Shown here: positions 50,121 through 54,703 of the stretch, one piece after another
Layout of the letters: each line of letters starts with the position of its first letter
Position numbering within the stretch: the stretch's first letter is position 1
Source of the DNA: a virus
Length of the DNA: 54,703 bases
Reading direction: 5' to 3' (one strand)
IMG/VR virus record: IMGVR_UViG_3300010331_000318
Coordinates: 1-54,703 of that record
Notes under the pieces: generated by a model
Database searches by the model: none
Seen by the model: the letters and a program-made list of their open reading frames with translations, nothing else
What the model was told of the DNA's origin: nothing
Translations under genes and position numbers: made by a program

Positions 50121-50633
50121 TTAATCAGTCAATGATTCTTTTATCTCATTAATAAATTCTCTAATATAATAAGAATATTTAACTACTTTTAATTTACTTC
50201 TAATTTCTATAGCTCCAGCAGCAAGAATATCCTTTTCATTAATACTAGATTTTGTTGTACTTTTTACAAATTCATTAAAGTTATTTATATGAAGAAAATA
50301 TGTTCTGTTATAAGGTTCTCTCATATTAAAAATTAAGCCAGATGTTATTCCTTCAAATTTAGATGATTCTGTAAGGCCTTTAATCTGACTTGCCTTTATC
50401 ATTGGAGTTTTACCTTTGAAACTAAATGCAGTTCCCTTTGTACTCTTAAGCTCTAGAGTAAATAAGAAAGGATTACTGAATAGCAATACATCAAAAGGAT
50501 TTGAAACTGAAAATCTTAATGCGGAATTACCTTGGTCACCAAAACTTGATGCTGGATCCTTAAGCCGAAGATAATAGACGTCATTTGGTACACTTTCCTT
50601 AAAACTATTTTCAAATACTTTTCCATCATTCAT
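50121..50633 (-). CDS. recU: RecU-like Holliday junction resolvase
   Basis: 170 residues. The PD-(D/E)XK fold of RecU is recognisable: GKVFENSFKESVP near the N-terminus, the catalytic aspartate in PFDVLLF (residues ~47-53), E-x-K in LELKSTKG (~60-67), and a downstream glutamine helix KASQIKGLTE. It resolves branched recombination intermediates and may help prepare replicated phage DNA for packaging. Its start overlaps the stop of the upstream YopX-like gene (ATGA), so the two are translationally coupled. Confidence 0.8.
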   Translation of the reverse strand: MNDGKVFENSFKESVPNDVYYLRLKDPASSFGDQGNSALRFSVSNPFDVLLFSNPFLFTLELKSTKGTAFSFKGKTPMIKASQIKGLTESSKFEGITSGLIFNMREPYNRTYFLHINNFNEFVKSTTKSSINEKDILAAGAIEIRSKLKVVKYSYYIREFINEIKESLTD

Positions 50634-51007
50634 ATGCTCAACCTCTCAGGATTTTCATATATGTTGCCTACGATTTCGCCTTTAATCCACCAGTAATCTC
50701 TATCACTATTAATAAGTTCTAAAAAAGGTATATATCCATCAACAAAATCATCACAAGCCAAAATGAATGTACCTGCTTCAAATTTAACTATTCCAACATA
50801 TTCAGTACTTTCGTATATAAATTTAATTTTATCTTCCTCATATATCTCCTTTTCATCTGCACTTTCATCATGTACTCCTGTGTATTGCATAACATAAGAA
50901 CTTGATTCAATATACATACAGCCACTACATAAATCAGCAAAATCAACCGGAATCATTGTCTTTTCACATATATCCCAAAACCTAAATTTAATTTCTCTGT
51001 TGATAAT
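50630..51007 (-). CDS. YopX-family protein, probably using an ATT start codon
   Basis: The reading frame is open from 51016 down to 50630, but the only standard ATG (50956) lies after the conserved YopX start (NREIKFRFWD, then MIPVDFADL). Upstream of that there is AGGGGG, a 5-base gap, then ATT ATC AAC AGA, so translation probably starts at ATT 51007, giving 125 residues. The rest has the YopX signature MQYTGVHDESADEKEIYEEDKI-type core (only part quoted here) and DYWWIKGEIVGNIYE at the end. YopX-like proteins are common in Firmicute phages; function unknown. Confidence 0.72.
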   Translation of the reverse strand: MINREIKFRFWDICEKTMIPVDFADLCSGCMYIESSSYVMQYTGVHDESADEKEIYEEDKIKFIYESTEYVGIVKFEAGTFILACDDFVDGYIPFLELINSDRDYWWIKGEIVGNIYENPERLSI

Positions 51008-51016
51008 AAATTCCCC

Positions 51017-51036
51017 CTAATTATTATTTAATTGTT
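51017..51036 (-). repeat. Recurrent motif copy on the minus strand, before the YopX gene
   Basis: Minus strand: ATAACAATTAAATAATAATT. It overlaps the stop codon of the 59-residue gene, and, as on the plus strand, points in the direction of transcription. Confidence 0.72.
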
Positions 51037-51214
51037 ATATGTTTCCACTTTCTTTTAAATCTTCTGCTTCTTTATCTGCAAACCAACAAGATGTACATAT
51101 TTTGACTTTATCTTCTCTTATTTTTAAAGACAAACAATCTCTATCGCACAACTCACACTTTAAACGTCTTTTACCCATCGCACTTACTACTATAGAACCT
51201 TGATAGTATTTCAT
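51035..51214 (-). CDS. Small zinc-ribbon protein (59 aa)
   Basis: ATG 51214 on the minus strand, GGAGG 4-5 bases upstream. Two cysteine pairs, CELC (residues ~20-23) plus C27, and CTSC (~40-43), form a probable zinc ribbon. Followed directly by a motif copy. Function unknown; one of several small cysteine-rich genes in a row. Confidence 0.65.
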   Translation of the reverse strand: MKYYQGSIVVSAMGKRRLKCELCDRDCLSLKIREDKVKICTSCWFADKEAEDLKESGNI

Positions 51215-51228
51215 ATTAATCCTCCTTT

Positions 51229-51246
51229 AAATTATTATTTAGTTGT
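51229..51246 (-). repeat. Recurrent motif copy on the minus strand
   Basis: Minus strand: ACAACTAAATAATAATTT. It overlaps the end and stop codon of the 68-residue cysteine-rich gene. Confidence 0.7.
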
Positions 51247-51441
51247 TGTTAATATTCTGATATCCCTTATATAATTAGGTCTAAATTCAAATGTCATACT
51301 ATCCTCTAAATCTCCACAGTCACAATCTTTACAATTACACTTTTCACATTTACCTGTTAATAAACTATTATCATTAAGACATTTTAAATTATCATCAAAG
51401 TGTACACAATTAGTACAATATACATGTTCATTTTTATCCAC
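51235..51441 (-). CDS. Small cysteine-rich protein (68 aa)
   Basis: GTG start, AAGGAGG upstream. Nine cysteines in the first 42 residues (YCTNC, KCL, KCEKCNCKDCDCG), a density seen in zinc- or metal-cluster-binding proteins. The C-terminal end ILTTTK is encoded by the motif. Function unknown. Confidence 0.62.
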   Translation of the reverse strand: MDKNEHVYCTNCVHFDDNLKCLNDNSLLTGKCEKCNCKDCDCGDLEDSMTFEFRPNYIRDIRILTTTK

Positions 51442-51452
51442 AATAAACCTCC

Positions 51453-51656
51453 TTAAAATTTATTCATATCATAATTATCTCTAATATAATCTATCAGCTT
51501 ATTTATTGATTCGATTACGATTTTATCATCAGTTAACTCCGGATGAATATGAGCCATACAATTTTTCTTATCCATAGTTTTAGAATTATAATTTACCCAG
51601 AGTAAAGGAATTTCTGTTAAGTTATTTGTAAGTTTACTTTTTATCCATTTAAACAT
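51453..51656 (-). CDS. Small protein (67 aa)
   Basis: ATG 51656 behind GGAGAT. Basic N-terminus (MFKWIKSKL) and a C-terminal helix (IVIESINKLIDYIRDN). Start overlaps the end of the upstream gene by 8 bases, indicating coupling. No domain recognised. Confidence 0.6.
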   Translation of the reverse strand: MFKWIKSKLTNNLTEIPLLWVNYNSKTMDKKNCMAHIHPELTDDKIVIESINKLIDYIRDNYDMNKF

Positions 51657-51819
51657 ATTTATCTCCTTTCACAATTAATGGACATTTATTCATCTGCTTT
51701 TTAATTGTATCGAATTCCTTATTATTCTGCATTATACAAGCATCAAATTCATCACAAAGTGGACATTCAAAACAATGTTTGCTTGATTCAAAGTTTATTT
51801 TTAATATATAATTATTCAT
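51649..51819 (-). CDS. Small cysteine-rich protein (56 aa)
   Basis: ATG 51819 on the minus strand behind AAAGGAG. Cysteines in HCFECPLCDEFDAC (residues ~15-28) and a late KCPL suggest a zinc knuckle. It overlaps the next gene's start by 8 bases. Function unknown. Confidence 0.6.
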   Translation of the reverse strand: MNNYILKINFESSKHCFECPLCDEFDACIMQNNKEFDTIKKQMNKCPLIVKGDKYV

Positions 51820-51881
51820 TTAATTCTCCTTTCAGTTGTAAAGCAATCCTTGTTATGTCATATAGAATTTACATTTTAATA

Positions 51882-52238
51882 TTATTTGTTGTTACACCAT
51901 ATATTTGACATTTGTTTTATTTCAGAAGCAAGATTTTCCATATAATTTTCTATTTCCCTTGCTCGTATATCAGTTTTAGTATTTGTGTAAGTTTCGTCTA
52001 ACATTTTTATGCTTTTATATATAGTTCTAATACTTGTTGATATATTATATTTTATACAACTGTCTCCTTCATTACATTCTTGAAAGTCTTTACATTTTTT
52101 AACATCTTTATATAATAAACCTTGCATAAGAATATCACATTTACTGTCACAAGTTGTAAGAATATCACATTCTATACAACACTTATTATTGTTTGTTATT
52201 GTGCAGCAACCATGTTCCAAATTATTACATTTACTCAT
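51882..52238 (-). CDS. Cysteine-rich protein (118 aa)
   Basis: I start at the ATG (52238) that has GAGGAGGG 6 bases upstream; an earlier in-frame ATG overlaps the binding site. Eleven cysteines in the first 62 residues (CNNLEHGCCTI, CCIEC, CDSKCDI, CKDFQEC), then a helical C-terminal half. Related in composition to the other small cysteine-rich genes here. Function unknown. Confidence 0.6.
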   Translation of the reverse strand: MSKCNNLEHGCCTITNNNKCCIECDILTTCDSKCDILMQGLLYKDVKKCKDFQECNEGDSCIKYNISTSIRTIYKSIKMLDETYTNTKTDIRAREIENYMENLASEIKQMSNIWCNNK

Positions 52239-52284
52239 AATTTCCCTCCTCATATTAATCAATTAAATCTCTTGGTTTAATAGA

Positions 52285-52497
52285 TTATTTAATTAAATTT
52301 TCTACTACTTGTTTATTTAATTTCTTAAACATCATATCTACCTGACTGCTTGTAGCTACATGAAATCCACACATATTAATTGCATGTCTTATTTTCTCGA
52401 ACTTATCTGGATTTTTTAATTTAAATCCCTGTTTTATTGCTTGTTCCTCTAATGTATCTCCAATGCAGCCATAACTAAATCCAACTTTATTGTCCAT
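52285..52497 (-). CDS. Small protein (70 aa)
   Basis: Start chosen at ATG 52497, which follows AAGGAGG; an earlier in-frame ATG (52524) has no site. Helical, with GCIGDTLEEQAIKQGF near the N-terminus. The layout resembles a small DNA-binding helical protein, but no family is recognised. A diverged motif-like sequence (GATTATTTAATTAAATT) lies at its 3' end. Confidence 0.58.
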   Translation of the reverse strand: MDNKVGFSYGCIGDTLEEQAIKQGFKLKNPDKFEKIRHAINMCGFHVATSSQVDMMFKKLNKQVVENLIK

Positions 52498-52510
52498 TAA
52501 TAAACCCTCC

Positions 52511-52909
52511 TTAAAATATATCAATTATTTTACTGGTTCCATCATTATATTTAATTCTAGTTTGATTTTCTTTTAATTCGTTATCCTCTTGTATAACTGT
52601 TACTCTAATTCCCATTCCTGGATAATATCCTTGTTGTGATATATCTATTGCTTTTTTAAAGTCTGCAAACATATTTATATATCCAGAAGGAAATACTTCC
52701 ATTTCTGTAGCTATTGGAGGAAGTTCCTTTAACATTTTGGCTACTTCTTCAAAATCATGTTTTGAGAAACTTTGAGAAGTTGTAGTGCATGGTAATGTCA
52801 TATTATTATAATTAGCCATTATTCTATCTTGGAACCTCTGTTCAAACTTTTCTAATGATAATCTAATTGCAGAGTCAAGTTCTTCATTAATTCTAGTTTT
52901 AGATTGCAT
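52511..52909 (-). CDS. Unrecognised early protein (132 aa)
   Basis: Start overlaps the stop of the upstream gene (TAATG). N-terminal helical stretch (ELDSAIRLSLEKFEQRFQDRI), then strands (GIRVTVIQEDN, TRIKYNDGTSKIIDIF). Both this protein and the next upstream one (52909) end in a short strand bearing SSKVI or TSKII before an acidic tail; they might be related. Function unknown. Confidence 0.6.
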   Translation of the reverse strand: MQSKTRINEELDSAIRLSLEKFEQRFQDRIMANYNNMTLPCTTTSQSFSKHDFEEVAKMLKELPPIATEMEVFPSGYINMFADFKKAIDISQQGYYPGMGIRVTVIQEDNELKENQTRIKYNDGTSKIIDIF

Positions 52910-53172
52910 TATATTTCTTCTCTCAGGTTGATTACTTTTGAACTGGAATCGCTCATAATTACCCTTGCCTGAAAATCAAACAAGGTAGAATGTTTATTCG
53001 TAAGTTCTATTCCATTTTCAATTCTGTATTTTTCTTTATCAAGTATTCTAAGTGAGCTTGTAATAAACTCAAAGGATTTTCTTGACATGTGCATCGACAC
53101 CGGGATTGGCTCCGAATTCTCTAATTTCAATTGTAATTCTTCCATTTGCTCTTGATTAATTTCATTTTCCAT
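52909..53172 (-). CDS. Unrecognised early protein (87 aa)
   Basis: ATG 53172 behind GAGGAGG. Helical N-terminus (NQEQMEELQLKLEN), then a segment ARVIMSDSSSKVINL. It is translationally coupled to the following gene by a one-base overlap. Function unknown. Confidence 0.6.
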   Translation of the reverse strand: MENEINQEQMEELQLKLENSEPIPVSMHMSRKSFEFITSSLRILDKEKYRIENGIELTNKHSTLFDFQARVIMSDSSSKVINLREEI

Positions 53173-53187
53173 AATATAATCCTCCTC

Positions 53188-53745
53188 TTAATTTAATATT
53201 AATTCCTCAAAATTAGGTAATGTTTCAATCCATTTTGTAAATTCTCTCCATTCTGGTAATCTATGATTTTTTCTCTGTGAATAGACTGTTTTCAATGCTC
53301 TATAATTTGTAGTTAATCTAGCTGTTAGTTCAAATCCACTTGGATTGCTATATAATAGTATTAAATAATCTTCGATATTTTGTGTTTCATTATATATATC
53401 CTTGAGTATTTCCATCCTAGTAACCATTATATAATCTACATATTTATTGTATTGACTACTTAGGTCAAACTTTGATATTCTATGCATTGTAGACTGACTA
53501 CTAACAAATTCTACAAATCTATATCTCTCCAGCTCTACCCATGCTTTATTACTAAATGTTAAATCAAATGCTACCCTAACTCCTGTTAACCATTGATCAT
53601 GTCCCTCACCTTTAGATGATGATGCAAGTCCTTTTACTCTATCTGTAATATCACAGTTGCAACTATCAGTATTAATTGCCATAGGATATTTACTAGCTTT
53701 AATACTTTCCTCTAAATCGTACACTTTTACATTTTCTACTTTCAT
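53188..53745 (-). CDS. ThyX-like protein with altered motif
   Basis: 185 residues, GAGGAGG upstream. The fold cues of flavin-dependent thymidylate synthase (ThyX) are visible: ELERYRFVEFVSSQSTMHR (residues ~71-89) replaces the usual RHR-x7-S motif (RYR with SQS), followed by TTNYRALKTVYSQRKNHRLPEW (only part quoted) and a final helix. The changed motif suggests a diverged enzyme or a non-catalytic ThyX relative. It would supply dTMP if active. It overlaps its upstream neighbour by 4 bases. Confidence 0.65.
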   Translation of the reverse strand: MKVENVKVYDLEESIKASKYPMAINTDSCNCDITDRVKGLASSSKGEGHDQWLTGVRVAFDLTFSNKAWVELERYRFVEFVSSQSTMHRISKFDLSSQYNKYVDYIMVTRMEILKDIYNETQNIEDYLILLYSNPSGFELTARLTTNYRALKTVYSQRKNHRLPEWREFTKWIETLPNFEELILN

Positions 53746-54086
53746 ATATTCCTCCTCTGTAAAGTTTTGTATTTTTCTTCCATTTCTTCTAAAACAATCT
53801 GTGTATTTTCGTCAATGATATTCATATTAATATGTCTATTCATTTCTTCTATTTCTTTGAGTTTATATAGTACATTTTCCTTAAGTGTTATTTCATGTTG
53901 AGCATTATTACAACTACATCTATACGGTACATAGCTAATTTCATTCCATATAACCTCTTTGTTGTTATTAACTGCCTGATGACAATAAACACAGTGATTA
54001 TAATAATGTGCTATATAATATGTTGAAGATGATAGCATCTCTTCTATAGAAACCATGTTGCTTACATCAACAAATTTACTATTCAT
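53742..54086 (-). CDS. Unrecognised zinc-binding early protein (114 aa)
   Basis: GAGAGG upstream. Cysteines CVYCHQ (residues ~32-37) and RCSCNN (~56-61) probably bind one zinc between an N-terminal helix and a C-terminal coiled coil (IVLEEMEEKYKTL). Start and stop overlap both neighbours by 4 bases. Function unknown. Confidence 0.6.
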   Translation of the reverse strand: MNSKFVDVSNMVSIEEMLSSSTYYIAHYYNHCVYCHQAVNNNKEVIWNEISYVPYRCSCNNAQHEITLKENVLYKLKEIEEMNRHINMNIIDENTQIVLEEMEEKYKTLQRRNI

Positions 54087-54334
54087 ATCCTATCAACCTC
54101 TCTTTTCATTTTTTGTCTTTCAGACTCTATATCTAATTCTGCAAATAAATCTCCCATAGTTACTACATCATTATATAAAACCATTGCTGAGTAGTTATAT
54201 GCAACTGATATTCCATTATGACTTCCGGATGTTCTATATTTAATATCTATGACGCTAATATCATTTTCAAGAAACTTATTTAGATTATCTTCAAATACAT
54301 ATGACATATTTGCTTCTATAATTTTAACTTTCAT
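54083..54334 (-). CDS. Cse60-like (DUF2758-type) small protein
   Basis: 83 residues, TTAGGAGG upstream. MKVKIIEANMSYVFEDNLNKFL (only part quoted) with VIDIKYRTSG and YSAMVLYND is the small alpha/beta fold of sporulation protein Cse60-like proteins, common in Firmicutes and their phages. In Bacillus it is a sporulation-related protein; its phage role is unknown. Confidence 0.65.
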   Translation of the reverse strand: MKVKIIEANMSYVFEDNLNKFLENDISVIDIKYRTSGSHNGISVAYNYSAMVLYNDVVTMGDLFAELDIESERQKMKREVDRI

Positions 54335-54343
54335 TTAATCCTC

Positions 54344-54366
54344 CTAAATTATTGTTTAATTGTAGT
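54344..54366 (-). repeat. Recurrent motif variant on the minus strand
   Basis: Minus strand: ACAATTAAACAATAATTTAG, overlapping the last codons (TTIKQ) and stop of the gene at 54349. Confidence 0.6.
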
Positions 54367-54573
54367 TTCTGATGGTTTACTTTGAATTGTAGATAATCCA
54401 TCTTCATCCTTAAAACATCCTCTGACACATATATTAACAATTCCCTTTTCAGCGTTAGTTTCATATTCTCCAGTATCTGAATTAAATACTTTGAAGATAT
54501 CATATATTTTAATGTCTTCTATTTCTGTTTTAATCCATTTCTCGTTTTCTAATTTATATATTTGATCTTTCAT
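54349..54573 (-). CDS. Small early protein (74 aa)
   Basis: ATG 54573 behind CTAGGAGG. The product resembles a small beta-rich protein (WIKTEIEDIKIYDIFKVFN). Its C-terminal end is encoded by the motif. No function recognised; leftmost-reading operon continues upstream. Confidence 0.6.
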   Translation of the reverse strand: MKDQIYKLENEKWIKTEIEDIKIYDIFKVFNSDTGEYETNAEKGIVNICVRGCFKDEDGLSTIQSKPSETTIKQ

Positions 54574-54585
54574 AAGTTATTCCTC

Positions 54586-54675
54586 CTAGTTTATTTTTGT
54601 ATTATTTACTGAGATTAAAGTGAAAGTGATAAAACCTACACAAGCACCGAATATTGTCCCTAAAACAAAACTCAT
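54586..54675 (-). CDS. Tiny membrane protein (29 aa)
   Basis: ATG 54675 on the minus strand behind AAAGGAG. The product is one hydrophobic segment (MSFVLGTIFGACVGFITFTL) and a short polar end. Its stop codon TAG is part of the next gene's binding site. A motif copy (54691-54703) lies just upstream and is cut by the window edge. Role unknown. Confidence 0.55.
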   Translation of the reverse strand: MSFVLGTIFGACVGFITFTLISVNNTKIN

Positions 54676-54703
54676 AATATTTCTCCTTTCTAATTATTAT
54701 TTA

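Noticed and set aside
1-54703. CRISPR array
   Set aside because: The repeated motif is short, irregularly spaced, lies in front of genes and follows transcription direction; no spacer-repeat periodicity.

Overview
The window is a strongly AT-rich segment of a tailed-phage genome, either a free phage or a prophage. Its host is most likely a Clostridium-type Firmicute. The reasons are strong GGAGG ribosome binding sites, frequent TTG and GTG starts, AGA/ATA-rich codon use, and an LL-H type holin, XhlA-like protein, YopX-like protein and Cse60-like protein. No host gene is visible and both edges cut through phage genes, so the element is larger than 54.7 kb.

Positions 1-48,000 are transcribed rightward and hold virion assembly and lysis. 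The order is: an edge-truncated gene; an accessory block (beta-CASP metallo-beta-lactamase nuclease, metallophosphoesterase, ClpP-like protease, zinc-binding small protein); about 1 kb of tRNA and tRNA-like structures; small and large terminase, portal, scaffold, decoration protein and major capsid protein; connectors; tail tube; G/GT tail chaperones made by a -1 frameshift; a lipoprotein moron; a very long tape measure protein split by a group I intron; baseplate and fibre genes; amidase endolysin; tyrosine recombinase; XhlA-like and LL-H holin-like proteins; an SGNH-hydrolase tail protein; and two winged-helix proteins, one fused to a GIY-YIG nuclease. Positions 48,100-54,703 are transcribed leftward and hold a large serine recombinase, a RecU-like resolvase, a YopX-like protein, a ThyX-like protein and a run of very small, often cysteine-rich genes typical of an early region.

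Three things stand out. First, nine putative homing-type nucleases are interleaved with the structural genes. Three or four carry tandem zinc-ribbon arrays on a PD-(D/E)XK (EDxHD-like) nuclease, and others carry DUF4379-like modules, HNH or GIY-YIG domains. Second, a short intergenic motif, ACAATTAAATAATAATTT, occurs about 20 times, in most cases on the sense strand of the following gene. In two copies it is exactly the 17-base spacer of a consensus TTGACA-TATAAT promoter. It is often paired with a different three-way-junction or hairpin RNA, so the genome looks built from promoter/leader cassettes, much like the PeSL cassettes of T4-type phages. Third, there are several recoding or RNA-level events: the 381-nt intron, the G/GT slippery site at A AAA AAC, a baseplate gene split by one in-frame stop, and a YopX-like gene with no standard start codon.

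Together the genes form a siphovirus-type morphogenesis programme. The predicted tail is very long, since the spliced tape measure protein is about 2,287 residues. Lysogeny or plasmid functions are suggested by the serine and tyrosine recombinases and the RepL-like winged-helix proteins. All functions are assigned by reading motifs and gene order; no database search was run.
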